NCBI RefSeq assembly: GCF_900000175.1
Contig: NZ_CWGJ01000025.1
Coordinates: forward strand, 356,464-420,463
DNA from: Estrella lausannensis
GTDB taxonomy: Bacteria > Chlamydiota > Chlamydiia > Chlamydiales > Criblamydiaceae
Reading direction: 5' to 3'
DNA length: 64,000 nt
The notes beneath the pieces were generated by a model, which saw only the letters and a list, made by a program, of their open reading frames with translations, had not been told where the DNA came from and did no database searches. The position numbers and the translations under genes were made by a program. This document shows positions 26,364 through 35,047 of this stretch, in pieces (position 1 is the stretch's first letter; every line of letters starts with the position of its first letter).

Positions 26364-26364
26364 A
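26356..26364 (+). promoter_or_regulatory. Perfect DnaA box
   Basis: TTATCCACA, followed by about 90 bp of AT-rich sequence (26365-26460) with no gene. A single box, so coincidence is possible. Confidence 0.35.
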
Positions 26365-26436
26365 AAAACTCATTTTATTTGGTTTTTATAAAGATATTTT
26401 ACAAATCGAGTTAATAAAAGTCAATAATGTTCTGTG

Positions 26437-27054
26437 TTAATTAACATTACTATTTTTTAGGGCGCGAACCTCGTTCTCAATGGAATCGGTAAAAAGCCGG
26501 TATTGCTCGTGCTTTTTTTCCGCTTTAAAATCGTGCAGGTCAATCGGGGCGCCAAAGGAGATGGCTGTTTTACCAAAGAATCGGGGAAGCCAGCGAGTGG
26601 GCGGCCAGATGGCGAATGTGCCGTGGATGTAGGCGGGAACGACGGGAAGATCAAGCGACTTGGCGAGAAGGGCAACGCCCGGGCTGAAGGGTTCGATGTT
26701 GCCATCCAAAGTGCGCGTTCCTTCCGGAAAAATCACGACAGTCAGTCCCCCCTGATTCTGCGAGCAAAGGCGTTTGAACGCCTGGTGATCGACGCGTTTT
26801 GTCAGAGGAATGGCGTTTAGCGAGGTGATGAGCCAGTTGAAAAAGCGGCTGTGGAAAAGCGCATCTTTGGCCAGGAAATGGATCGGATAGGGTAGGGAGA
26901 TGCCAACAAGCGGCGGATCGAGAAAGGAGGTGTGGTTGGCCGCAATAATGCATCCTTTTTTGCAGCCAAGGACATGTTCAATCCCTCTCACCTGGTGGTT
27001 GTAGGCGAGGCGGAAATAGAGTCGTAGGAGTTTGTGCAAGATCCGATAGAGCAT
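26437..27054 (-). CDS. plsC: 1-acyl-sn-glycerol-3-phosphate acyltransferase
   Basis: 205 residues from ATG 27054 (MLYRILHKLL); the TTG at 27069 has no ribosome site. Contains the acyltransferase motif NHTSFLDPP (block I, His and Asp catalytic pair), block III FPEGTRT, and block IV VPAYIHGT. An amphipathic or membrane-dipping N-terminal helix precedes block I. It makes phosphatidic acid from lysophosphatidic acid at the inner membrane, feeding CdsA encoded just upstream. Equivalent to CT453, in the conserved uppS-cdsA-cmk-plsC order, but here a hairpin separates it from cmk. Confidence 0.93.
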   Translation of the reverse strand: MLYRILHKLLRLYFRLAYNHQVRGIEHVLGCKKGCIIAANHTSFLDPPLVGISLPYPIHFLAKDALFHSRFFNWLITSLNAIPLTKRVDHQAFKRLCSQNQGGLTVVIFPEGTRTLDGNIEPFSPGVALLAKSLDLPVVPAYIHGTFAIWPPTRWLPRFFGKTAISFGAPIDLHDFKAEKKHEQYRLFTDSIENEVRALKNSNVN

Positions 27055-27124
27055 GGGTAAAGCATCCAACCGAAGTTATGGGTCTGGCAAATCTTAAAAG
27101 ACTGATCCTTAAAAGAAAAAGAAA

Positions 27125-27146
27125 AAGAAGGCCTAGGGGCCTTCTT
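27125..27146. terminator. Bidirectional hairpin between cmk and plsC
   Basis: AAGAAGGCC (27125-27133) pairs with GGCCTTCTT (27138-27146) around TAGG. It is followed by TTTT on the plus strand and by TTTC TTTTTC on the minus strand, so it may partly end the cmk transcript before plsC. Confidence 0.75.
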
Positions 27147-27204
27147 TTTTGGTGACAGCTTGAAAATAATTCGCAGGCAGCTCCGGATTGCCCGGCCAAC
27201 TTCT

Positions 27205-27897
27205 TTAAGTTGCCTCTTTCAGCCGCGTTCTGCGGGTATCTTTAAATTCCTGGATTTTTTGAATAATCTCTTCGACGGTCAGGTCAGAGGTGTCGATCAC
27301 GAGGGCATCGGGTGCCTGCCGTAGAGGAGCGATTTCGCGGGTGGAGTCTTCTGTGTCCCGGCGGTTTAAATCCTCCAGCATTTTTTCCATCGTCATTTCT
27401 TTGAAATCTTCAGGGTATTTCGCCTTCAGTTCATCATAACGCCTCTTAGCACGGACTTCCGGCCTGCCGGTCAGGAAAATCTTCACCTCGGCGTCAGGGA
27501 AGACGACGGTGCCCATGTCCCGGCCTTCAAAGACGGCGTTGACTCCGATGGAAAACTCCCGCTGCAGTGCCATTAACTTCTCACGCACCTCTTTCATGGC
27601 GGAGATCTTTGAGACGGCGGAGGTCACTTTTTCTCCCCTGATGGCGTCTGTGATATTTTCGCCCTCGACATAGTAGTAGCGATCGCCTTGCCGTATCTTG
27701 ATATCGAAATCAAACTTTTCAAGGTATGCCTTCACGGCTTCAACATCATCGGGATTGATGTTGTGCTTCAGGAGACCCCATGTCATGCTTCTGTACATAG
27801 CCCCGGTGTCGAAGTAGATAAAGCCGATAGCTCTGGCAAGCTTTTTGGCAATCGAGCTTTTTCCTGTGGCGATTGGGCCGTCAATCGTGATGATCAT
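27205..27897 (-). CDS. cmk: Cytidylate kinase
   Basis: 230 residues, full length. P-loop MIITIDGPIATGKSSIAKKLA, then GAMYRSMTWG for CMP binding, FEGRDMGTVVFPDA, and the lid KAKRRYDELK with Arg residues. It converts CMP/dCMP to diphosphates with ATP. ATG 27897 overlaps the cdsA stop (ATGA), showing tight coupling. Confidence 0.96.
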   Translation of the reverse strand: MIITIDGPIATGKSSIAKKLARAIGFIYFDTGAMYRSMTWGLLKHNINPDDVEAVKAYLEKFDFDIKIRQGDRYYYVEGENITDAIRGEKVTSAVSKISAMKEVREKLMALQREFSIGVNAVFEGRDMGTVVFPDAEVKIFLTGRPEVRAKRRYDELKAKYPEDFKEMTMEKMLEDLNRRDTEDSTREIAPLRQAPDALVIDTSDLTVEEIIQKIQEFKDTRRTRLKEAT

Positions 27898-28742
27898 GCA
27901 AACACTCCATTAGATAAACCGTATTTGATCCATATATATAAAAGAGGGGAGGTAAAAACAAGCGAGTCGACGATGTCGAGAACGCCTCCAAGTCCTGGAA
28001 GGGAGCTGGAGTCTTTGAGTTGGGCGTCTCTCTTGAGCAGCGATTCGGAGAGATCTCCGATCTGGGCTCCGATGCTGAGGAGGGCGCCAAGAAGAGCGCT
28101 TCCCGCCAGGGAAAGGTTGAAACCATAGTGGCTTCCGACTAGGGAAAACATAAGACTGAAGACAATAGCGGCAGCGAAGCCAAACAGCGCCCCTTCCCAG
28201 GTTTTTTTAGGGCTGATGTAGGGAGCGAGCTGTCTTCTGCCGAGCAGCTTGCCGAAGAAAAATGCGGCTGTATCAGTGGATTTGGAGACAACCAGAAGGT
28301 AAAGAAGCCACATCCTGCCGTTTTTTTCTGCTTCCTCCATGCCGGGAATGAGCGCGATGAGGGCAAGAGGAGCGGTCACGTACAAAAATCCAAAGAAGGT
28401 GGCGCCTAAGTTAGTGACCGGTTCCGATCCAGACCTGAAGAAGATTAAGAAGCTGAAGAGAAAATAGATCAGAACGATTAGCCAAGAGAGCGCCGGTATG
28501 TGAGGCAGGCAGATGGCTGAGAAAAGAAGGGTGGCTGTGAACAGTTGTGTCGGGAGGGTCAAAGCCTTGGCCCCCTTGACGGAGGTGATCGCGAAAAACT
28601 CTTTAAGCGCGAAAAAAGCGATGAGCGACAGGAGGGCGGCGAAAGATACTCTATAGAGCGGCTCGGTGCTGAAATAGATTGCTGCCAAGACGAGCGGGAT
28701 GCCAACGGAGGAGGCGAGCAGGCGCTGCTGTAAATTATTCAT
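27894..28742 (-). CDS. cdsA: Phosphatidate cytidylyltransferase
   Basis: 282-residue polytopic membrane enzyme with about seven or eight spans. The CdsA signature is in the last third: SKSTDTAAFFFGKLLGRRQLAPYISPKKTWEG, with Asp residues for Mg2+. It makes CDP-diacylglycerol, the branch point of phospholipid synthesis. Its ATG directly follows the uppS TAG with no spacer. Confidence 0.96.
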   Translation of the reverse strand: MNNLQQRLLASSVGIPLVLAAIYFSTEPLYRVSFAALLSLIAFFALKEFFAITSVKGAKALTLPTQLFTATLLFSAICLPHIPALSWLIVLIYFLFSFLIFFRSGSEPVTNLGATFFGFLYVTAPLALIALIPGMEEAEKNGRMWLLYLLVVSKSTDTAAFFFGKLLGRRQLAPYISPKKTWEGALFGFAAAIVFSLMFSLVGSHYGFNLSLAGSALLGALLSIGAQIGDLSESLLKRDAQLKDSSSLPGLGGVLDIVDSLVFTSPLLYIWIKYGLSNGVFA

Positions 28743-29534
28743 CTAGTTTCCAAGCCTTCGTTGACGTTTTTGATAGGCGGCAACCGCTTCCAAGAGATGG
28801 AGATGGCTAAATTCAGGCCAAAGCGCATCGGCCACATAGAGTTCGGTGTACGAAAGCTGCCATATCAGGAAATTGCTGATGCGCATCTCGCCGCTGGTAC
28901 GAATGAGCAGTTCCGGATCCCCCCAAGGAGTGGTGTCGAGGCGGGATGCGATTGTCGACTCATCTATCTCTTCGGGTTTCATCGTTCCGTCTTGAAGCGA
29001 GCGGGCGATTTTTTTGAAAGCGCGGAGCAGCTCGTCTCTTCCGCCGTAATTGATAGCCAGTACCATGTCGATGTGAGGGCAGTCTTTTGTGGCTTCGATG
29101 GATTGTAGTATGGTGTCATGGGCAGGATTGGGGATTTTACCGAGGTCGCCGATAATCCCCAAGCGGATTCCCTCGTCCAGCATCGTTTGCCTGTTGCTTA
29201 GGAGGTAGCTGTGGAAAAGCCACATCAGGGCATCCACTTCGCCGGGGGGGCGGCTCCAGTTCTCCGTGGAAAAGGTATAGAATGTGACAACTTTGACGCC
29301 AAGTTCTTTGGCAGCCTTGACGGTGTCGATCAGGATGTCGGCTCCGGACTTGTGCCCAAAGGAGCTGGTTCTGTGCTGCTTTTCCGCCCAGCGCCTGTTT
29401 CCATCAGGGATAAAGGCAATATGACGGGGCACCTCTTTCAGATCGATTTTTTGCAGGTCCATGGGAGTGTAGATGGAAAGGGGCTCTTCAGCAGTCAACG
29501 GTAAAGAGGTCTCCAGGTATTCGGCCGCTTGCAT
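28743..29534 (-). CDS. uppS: Isoprenyl (undecaprenyl) diphosphate synthase
   Basis: 263 residues. cis-Prenyltransferase motifs: HIAFIPDGNRRWA with catalytic Asp44, GHKSGAD, FYTFSTENWSRP and, near the C-terminus, DPELLIRTSGEMRISNFL. It makes the undecaprenyl carrier for peptidoglycan and LPS. The N-terminal 35 residues exceed the family norm. ATG 29534 uses an AAGGAG site that lies inside the last codons of the upstream purA fragment, whose stop is four bases before, so translation is probably coupled. Confidence 0.95.
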   Translation of the reverse strand: MQAAEYLETSLPLTAEEPLSIYTPMDLQKIDLKEVPRHIAFIPDGNRRWAEKQHRTSSFGHKSGADILIDTVKAAKELGVKVVTFYTFSTENWSRPPGEVDALMWLFHSYLLSNRQTMLDEGIRLGIIGDLGKIPNPAHDTILQSIEATKDCPHIDMVLAINYGGRDELLRAFKKIARSLQDGTMKPEEIDESTIASRLDTTPWGDPELLIRTSGEMRISNFLIWQLSYTELYVADALWPEFSHLHLLEAVAAYQKRQRRLGN

Positions 29535-29538
29535 TTGC

Positions 29539-29820
29539 CTACTCCTTATCCTTGGCAGCTTTGGAAAGGTCGATCACTTGCAGCGGCACTTCCGGGTTGA
29601 TAACACAGCCCGCCCCGATACAGCAGCGTGTTTCCGGATGGAGAATTCCGGTGGGTATGAGGTGGAGTTTGTATTCTTTTTGACCGACGACGATGGCGTG
29701 TCCGGCACTGTTGCCTCTTTGCGAGTGCACGACATGCCTGGCTTTTCCGGCAAGGATGTCGACGATTTTGCCCTTTCCTTCGTCACCCCACTGCGTCCCT
29801 ACTACAACTACCGACGGCAT
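29539..29820 (-). pseudogene. purA: N-terminal fragment of adenylosuccinate synthetase
   Basis: 93 codons only, against about 430 in PurA. Residues 1-84 follow the family closely: [15 protein letters not shown] with Asp13, GNSAGH with His41 at the canonical position, and [13 protein letters not shown]. The GG of the usual QGGNNAGH has become RG. The C-terminal tail ([14 protein letters not shown]) and stop come where the PurA core should continue, and no remainder is present in the window. It cannot make a whole enzyme. The intact frame and coupling to uppS suggest that it persists as a leader ORF, or was trimmed recently. Confidence 0.8.
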
Positions 29821-29860
29821 AGCTCCTCGTAAAATAATCTTCTGAATTGTTTTTGCAGAT

Positions 29861-29938
29861 TATACCGGAAGTGTCTCAAAATTTCGCTTTTAATTTGACG
29901 AAAAAGCAGAAGCGGAATTTTGCGTTCATCTGGGTATA
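29861..29938. repeat. Family A repeat, 78-bp reduced copy
   Basis: TATACCGGAAGTGTCTCAAA at the left and CATCTGGGTATA at the right, with an inner hairpin (CGCTTTT...AAAAGCAGAAGCG). Lies between lepA and the purA fragment, which are both on the minus strand. Confidence 0.6.
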
Positions 29939-29958
29939 TCATTTCAAAAGACAAAAAT

Positions 29959-31767
29959 CTACTCTTCGGTCTTCAAAACTTCCATAAAAGCGTTTTGCGG
30001 GATGCTGACCTTTCCGATCTCTTTCATCTTCTTCTTACCCTTCTTCTGCTTCTCCCACAGTTTTCTCTTACGGGAGATATCACCGCCATAGCATTTTGCG
30101 GTGACGTTTTTAGCAAGCGCCGATATCGTCTCGCGTGCAACGATCTTTCCTCCGATCGCCGCCTGGATAGGGATTTTAAAGAGCTGGCGGGGAATCACAT
30201 CCTTCAGCTTGGCGCAAAGGGCTCGTCCTTTGCTTTCGGCTTTGGATCGATGCACAAGGCAGGAAAAGGCATCGACAGGTTCGTCGTTGACGCGGATCTC
30301 AAGCTTAATGATGTCGCTTTCTTTGTATTTGTCGAATTCGTAGTCGAAAGAGCCGTAGCCCTTTGTGATCGACTTCAGCTTGTCATTGAAATCGGTGATG
30401 ATCTCGTTGAGCGGCATCTTGTAAGTCAGGTGGAGCCTGGTGCTGCTTAACGTCTCGGTTTTTTCCAGGTTGCTGCGCTTTTCGTTGCAGAGGTTCATGA
30501 CGCTTCCTAAGAAGTCGCTTGGAACCATGATATGGCAAGTAACCCAGGGTTCTTCGATGATCTCGATATGCGACGGATCCGGGTAGTGGGCCGGGCTGTC
30601 GATATCCATGATCTTTCCATCTTTCATCAGGCACTTGTAGATGACCGAAGGGGCTGTGGAGATAATGTCGAGGTCAAATTCCCTTTGCAGACGCTCGAAG
30701 ACGATTTCAAGGTGCAAAAGTCCTAAAAATCCGCAGCGGAAGCCAAAGCCGAGGGCCATGCTGCTCTCTTGCTCGATATGTAGGGCCGAGTCGTTGAGCT
30801 GCAGTTTGGTCAGCGCGTCTCTCAGCGCCTCAAAGTCGCTGGAGTCGACCGGGTAGATGCCGGCAAAGACGACAGGCGTGATGTTTTTAAAGCCCGGCAA
30901 CGGCTTGGGGGCCGGCTTTTTCAGCTCGGTCACGGTGTCGCCGATTTTGACGTCGCCTGTATTTTTGATGTTGGCGATCAGGTAGCCGACCTCTCCCGGT
31001 CTTAGCGACGTTTTGACCTTCTCATGCGGGGTGAAGATGCCCACTTCCTGCACTTCGAAGGTTTTATCCGTTGCAATCATCTTGATGACCGAGCCTTTTT
31101 TGATTTCGCCGCTGAAGACGCGGATGTAGACCATGACTCCCCGGTAGGTGTCGTAGTGGGAGTCAAAAACGAGGGCTCGCAGGAGGTCATCTTCCGGTTC
31201 TTTGGGGTGTGGCATGTTGTGGACGATCCTGTCCAGGATCTCGGGTATGCCGATTCCTGTTTTTGCCGATACGCTGACGGCATTGCCTGTCTCAAGGCCG
31301 ATCACTTCTTCAATTTGCCTGAGTACTTCGGGTGGATCAGCGGCAGGGAGGTCGATTTTGTTGAGTATGGGGATAATTTCGAGGTTCCTGTCGAGGGCTA
31401 AGTGGACGTTGGCCAGCGTTTGCGCTTGAACTCCCTGAGAGGCATCGACGACGAGAAGCGCTCCTTCACAGGCAGAGAGTGATCTAGAAACTTCGTATGA
31501 GAAATCGACGTGGCCCGGTGTGTCAATGAAGTTGATCTGATACACCTGCCCGTCTTTATCGTGGTAGTTCATCGTCACCGGGTGGGCTTTGATCGTGATG
31601 CCCCTCTCGCGTTCCAGATCCATGGCGTCGAGCAGCTGCTCTTGCATATCCCGCTGTGCTACCGTATGGGTGATCTCGAGCAGACGGTCGGCTAAGGTGG
31701 ACTTGCCATGGTCGATGTGAGCGATGATTGAAAAATTGCGGATGTTGCGGATGTTGTACTCTTCCAT
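29959..31767 (-). CDS. lepA: Elongation factor 4 (LepA) GTPase
   Basis: 602 residues, full length. GTPase motifs: G1 AHIDHGKST (16-24), G2/switch [12 protein letters not shown]3 DTPGHVDF, G4 NKID, followed by EF-G-like domains II, III, V and the LepA-specific C-terminal domain ([35 protein letters not shown]). A translational GTPase that back-translocates or remodels stalled ribosomes. ATG 31767 follows AAAGGAA. Corresponds to CT064. Confidence 0.97.
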   Translation of the reverse strand: MEEYNIRNIRNFSIIAHIDHGKSTLADRLLEITHTVAQRDMQEQLLDAMDLERERGITIKAHPVTMNYHDKDGQVYQINFIDTPGHVDFSYEVSRSLSACEGALLVVDASQGVQAQTLANVHLALDRNLEIIPILNKIDLPAADPPEVLRQIEEVIGLETGNAVSVSAKTGIGIPEILDRIVHNMPHPKEPEDDLLRALVFDSHYDTYRGVMVYIRVFSGEIKKGSVIKMIATDKTFEVQEVGIFTPHEKVKTSLRPGEVGYLIANIKNTGDVKIGDTVTELKKPAPKPLPGFKNITPVVFAGIYPVDSSDFEALRDALTKLQLNDSALHIEQESSMALGFGFRCGFLGLLHLEIVFERLQREFDLDIISTAPSVIYKCLMKDGKIMDIDSPAHYPDPSHIEIIEEPWVTCHIMVPSDFLGSVMNLCNEKRSNLEKTETLSSTRLHLTYKMPLNEIITDFNDKLKSITKGYGSFDYEFDKYKESDIIKLEIRVNDEPVDAFSCLVHRSKAESKGRALCAKLKDVIPRQLFKIPIQAAIGGKIVARETISALAKNVTAKCYGGDISRKRKLWEKQKKGKKKMKEIGKVSIPQNAFMEVLKTEE

Positions 31768-31879
31768 GGTTCCTTTGCAATCACTTTAGCTTAAAAGATG
31801 GGGTCGCCTGCTAAGATTTTTAAGAATGGCAGGCCCCATTGATCTTAGTTGATTGCGGGATAGATTTCAAATCATGATC

Positions 31880-31965
31880 TTAGAGACTGCCTACAAAATG
31901 AAATCGTATGATTTATTTGCTCCATAGGGATATAAGCCTCGAAAAACTTTCAGTATATGACTCCA
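31880..31965. repeat. Family C repeat, left half
   Basis: TTAGAGACTGCCTACAAAAT then GAAATCGTATGATTTATTTG and CCTCGAAAAACTTTCAGTAT. The right arm is missing. It lies upstream of lepA. Confidence 0.55.
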
Positions 31966-32022
31966 AATTGGCGAAGGATTTTTTGAGCTTGAAGACAGAG
32001 ATGCCGTAAGTGTCTTTAATAT

Positions 32023-32186
32023 TAGACTTCTTTCGAAATTCGCTTTGAGGGATAAAATGAGCTATTTTTGAGCAGATTTGTTGGAAAATTTTGAGAGCAT
32101 GTGAGAACACATAGTCGAAAAATTTTACAACAAAGATGCCAAAAAGAGCCATTTTTGCCCTCGAATGGAATTTCGAAAGAAGTCTA
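32023..32186. repeat. Family E palindromic MITE-like element (164 bp)
   Basis: Perfect 19-bp ends TAGACTTCTTTCGAAATTC (32023-32041) and its complement (32168-32186). The two arms stay complementary with scattered mismatches for about 68 bp each, with GCATGTG AGAA CACAT near the centre. No ORF. Only copy of its family seen in the window. The gap 32187-32429 holds the AT-rich leader of the next gene. Confidence 0.75.
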
Positions 32187-32429
32187 TTGGCTTTGTTTTG
32201 CCAAAACCGCCGGTTTTGAAAGAGTTTTGCTGTATTACGAATTCGGTCGTTTGCTTTGTCTCGGATAAGGTAAATTGAACTCAGCAAGGCACGAGGCGTC
32301 CGTTACTATCATGGATATTGCAATTAAATTGAATGCTGCTTGTTATTATGATTTTTTTAATTTCTTGTTTATTTAATAAATTAATTATGATAAAGTGTCG
32401 TGTTTTGTGTTAAATGTTGAGGGAATTCA

Positions 32430-33023
32430 ATGTCAATCAGTCCGATCATCACCCAGTCCTACGACACGATCAGCTCTATTGCGTTTCAGGCAAATTTTGT
32501 CACCAAGAAGGAGAGCCGCGATATTGAGGGGCTTTTGGGGTATATTCCGCGAGAGGGTTTTCTTGGGAGTATCAGAGATCTTGTTCATCGTATCTGGAAC
32601 GCCATCAAGGCAATTTTCTGGCAATCGGACTGGGAGCTGGCGGTGAGTTCTTTAGCTTCAGTTCAAGCTAAACTCAAAGACCGTTTGTTGCTGCCTGTCT
32701 CAACCAGGGAGTTACCCTCTGAAGAGCTGGCAATGAATATTTTGGAGAATTTGACTTCGCTCAATCGAGCGATAAAGCAACATGATACGATTCTTCTGGG
32801 AATATTCAAGGCTTGTATTCAGTGTGTTAACAAAGAAAGAATCGGTGCCGATCTGGCCAGCGGGAGTGGTATCTTCGATCAAGGTGGTTGGATAGCGTGG
32901 CAAGAGACCCATCCGGGTGACGAGGAGCTTTCCCATAGGATATTTACTCTCCTTGCAGAGAGGGAATACATAACTTCCGAAGGCGTTGAAATGATTAGAT
33001 GGGCGAGCAGATTAGCTCAATAG
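32430..33023 (+). CDS. Orphan protein, tandem paralogue 1
   Basis: 197 residues, ATG after GAGGGA. Paired with the next gene: the first 70 residues are closely alike (SISPIITQSYDTISSIA / AISPIIERSYDFAGSIA; GYIPREGFLGSIRDLVHRIWNAIKAIFWQSDW / GYVDREGFLGSIATLLHRVWNAVKALFGQSDW). A later shared block reads ERIGADLA. Mixed helical with an amphipathic RIWNAIKAIFW helix. No signal peptide or known domain. It has diverged more and lacks part of the middle present in its partner. Family unknown, probably lineage-specific. Confidence 0.72.
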   Translation: MSISPIITQSYDTISSIAFQANFVTKKESRDIEGLLGYIPREGFLGSIRDLVHRIWNAIKAIFWQSDWELAVSSLASVQAKLKDRLLLPVSTRELPSEELAMNILENLTSLNRAIKQHDTILLGIFKACIQCVNKERIGADLASGSGIFDQGGWIAWQETHPGDEELSHRIFTLLAEREYITSEGVEMIRWASRLAQ

Positions 33024-33028
33024 GGGCT

Positions 33029-33051
33029 TATATCGAAAGTGTCTCAAAACT
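33029..33051. repeat. Family A left-end fragment
   Basis: TATATCGAAAGTGTCTCAAA, six bases after the stop of paralogue 1. The gap 33052-33260 holds an AT-rich leader and nothing else seen. Confidence 0.4.
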
Positions 33052-33260
33052 CTGCAAGTGGCTGGACATTGTAGCAGGAGCCGGGGACGAGATTTCAAGA
33101 GCTGACCGAGATTTTAAGGGCCGCCATGACCAATTGTAGAATAGTCCTTTGAGTGTTTTTCTTTACTCATTCTTAATATTTATTTACTTTATCTTAATAT
33201 AAATACCTGTTACTGTTTTGCTTGTTATTTTAATTTCTCAATCACCAAACGGAGAGCTTT

Positions 33261-33899
33261 ATGGCAATTAGCCCTATTATTGAAAGATCCTATGACTTCG
33301 CTGGCAGCATCGCTGTAGGCGCCAAGATGGCAACCGATCAAGAAATCGCTGATATTAAAGGAATCTTTGGATATGTCGATCGCGAAGGTTTCTTAGGATC
33401 GATCGCCACCCTTTTGCACCGCGTCTGGAATGCCGTCAAGGCTCTTTTTGGCCAGTCCGACTGGCAGCGTGCCGAGCGTGCGCTTCAAGAAGTTAGCGCT
33501 AGATGCATTGATAAATTTGCTCCTCCAGAAGTTGCCTTTTTGGCCAAAGCGACAATCAGCGGCGGAATTCCCTCGGAAGCGGCAGACCAAATTATTGAAG
33601 CGCTGAACAAGGTTAATGAGATTGCAAAGAGGATGGAAACTGCCGCCTTGCCCTTGTTCAATCAGTTGTTGTCGCTGGTTGATGGCGAGAAAATAGGCGC
33701 CGATCTTGCCAGGGGCATCGTTCCAGAGGATTTAATCGAATCTTTCCAAAGCCAGATGTCAAACGAGGAGAAATACGCCCGAACAGTGCAATATGCTCTT
33801 GAGAGAGGGTATATCAAGCCGGAAGGTCAGGGGTTCTTCGCTTCTCTGCCAGGCATTCTTCAGCAGATCGGTCGGGCGCAGTTTGCAGAAATAGTCTAG
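33261..33899 (+). CDS. Orphan protein, tandem paralogue 2
   Basis: 212 residues, ATG after GGAGAGC. Homologous to the gene before it over the N-terminal third and around the GEKIGADLARG block; the two C-termini differ in length and sequence. Predicted mostly helical, with an amphipathic HRVWNAVKALFG helix that could touch membrane. A clear terminator follows at 33961. No family recognised. Each gene has its own AT-rich leader and ribosome site, so they are probably expressed separately. Confidence 0.75.
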   Translation: MAISPIIERSYDFAGSIAVGAKMATDQEIADIKGIFGYVDREGFLGSIATLLHRVWNAVKALFGQSDWQRAERALQEVSARCIDKFAPPEVAFLAKATISGGIPSEAADQIIEALNKVNEIAKRMETAALPLFNQLLSLVDGEKIGADLARGIVPEDLIESFQSQMSNEEKYARTVQYALERGYIKPEGQGFFASLPGILQQIGRAQFAEIV

Positions 33900-33960
33900 G
33901 CCACGTAAGTTTTTTCAAGCGCGGGTGGCTATATCCACACGCGTTTTGGACTCAAAGGTC

Positions 33961-33988
33961 AAACCGGCATTACGCCGGTTTTTTTTTG
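33961..33988 (+). terminator. Rho-independent terminator of paralogue 2
   Basis: AAACCGGC (33961-33968) pairs with GCCGGTTT (33974-33981) around ATTAC, followed by more T residues to 33987. Confidence 0.92.
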
Positions 33989-34124
33989 CCCGCAGATTAG
34001 TGTGCTGAAAGCCTGTCAAAGAACTTGGAAGCACTTTCGATATAGGCTAGCTTTTGGCAGTAAGTATAAAAAAAAGAGAGGGATTTAATTTGATTTAGGG
34101 AGTGAGAGAGGTAAGAAGAAGTGA

Positions 34125-34208
34125 TGCGGGCAAGATGACTCGAACATCCACAGGGTTTCCCCCACTAGAACCTGAATCTAGCGCGTCTGCCAATTCCGCC
34201 ATGCCCGC
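34125..34208 (-). tRNA. tRNA-Leu (anticodon CAG)
   Basis: 84 nt on the minus strand with a long variable arm. Acceptor stem GCGGGCA/TGCCCGC type, anticodon stem CTAGA/TCTAG with loop TTCAGGT, variable arm GGGGGAAACCCT, T-loop GTTCGAGTC. CCA is not encoded. Confidence 0.95.
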
Positions 34209-34334
34209 ATCAGTAAAGTGAAAGAAAATAGTAGTCTAAACGCGGATTAATGCACAGAAAAAAATCGGAGTGCTTGCAAATGAGGGCGGAGGGAGCTGTG
34301 GAGTCTCTTTTCAATGGATGGGCGAAAGGGTGGT

Positions 34335-34356
34335 TTTCAAGTTGTTTCAGGATAAT
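34335..34356. repeat. Remnant of a family B right end
   Basis: TTTTCAAGTTGTTTCAGGAT resembles the family B end TTCAAGTTGTTTCGGTATA. Remainder of 34209-34407: no gene seen. Confidence 0.3.
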
Positions 34357-34407
34357 TAGGGTTTATCTATGATATGTCTTTAACATTTCGATCAACCGGC
34401 CGGGTGC

Positions 34408-35043
34408 ATGGACGAGACAGCTCTTTTCTTTAAAGCCTTCCTCTTCTCTCTGAGTCTAATCTTCCCTATTGGCGTCCAGAACCTCTATGTACTAAGACAG
34501 GGGGTTTTAGGGAAACATGTCTTGCTGACGGCAACAGTGTTTTCTCTAGGAGATGCTTTTCTGATAGTAGTGGGGGGAGTGGGTGCCGGAATGATGATCG
34601 AAGAGGCGCCTGAGGTTAAAAGGTGGCTTGTTGCAGGCGGAGCTCTCTTTCTTTTGTATTACGGGCTGCGCTGCTATCGCCGGGCATTCCGAGGCGGACT
34701 TATCCCTGAAGGGGTGGCGCCTCCTCCCGCCAGCTGGCAAAGAACGCTCCTGACGGCACTGGGATTCAGCCTGTTAAATCCGCAGGGCGTTTTCGAGACC
34801 ACGGTTTTGATCGGCGGGGTGGCTGCCGGCCTTGAGAGCGGCAGTGAAAGAGCGATCTTCCTCTCCGGTGCCTGCCTGGCTTCCGTAGCCTGGTTTTTCT
34901 CCCTGGCCTATGGCGCCCGCTATCTAAAGCCCCTTTTGCAAAAACGGAGGTGGCAAATCGGTATCGACCTCTTCATCGGTACCGCCATGTTATTTATCGC
35001 CTGGAAGCTCTTCCAGCATGAAGTGCCTTCATATATGAGGTAA
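34408..35043 (+). CDS. LysE/ArgO-family amino-acid exporter
   Basis: 211 residues with about five or six membrane spans, the size of LysE/ArgO. The first span carries SLSLIFPIGVQNLYVLRQG, the family's conserved Pro-x-Gly-x-Gln/Asn motif. Middle spans are GDAFLIVVGGVGAGMMI and FLLYYGLRCY, with ALGFSLLNPQGVFETTVLIGG in the second half, another family signature. Likely exports basic amino acids across the inner membrane. Four bases separate it from the next gene, an apparent operon. ATG 34408 has only a weak ribosome site. Confidence 0.88.
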   Translation: MDETALFFKAFLFSLSLIFPIGVQNLYVLRQGVLGKHVLLTATVFSLGDAFLIVVGGVGAGMMIEEAPEVKRWLVAGGALFLLYYGLRCYRRAFRGGLIPEGVAPPPASWQRTLLTALGFSLLNPQGVFETTVLIGGVAAGLESGSERAIFLSGACLASVAWFFSLAYGARYLKPLLQKRRWQIGIDLFIGTAMLFIAWKLFQHEVPSYMR

Positions 35044-35047
35044 GCAA

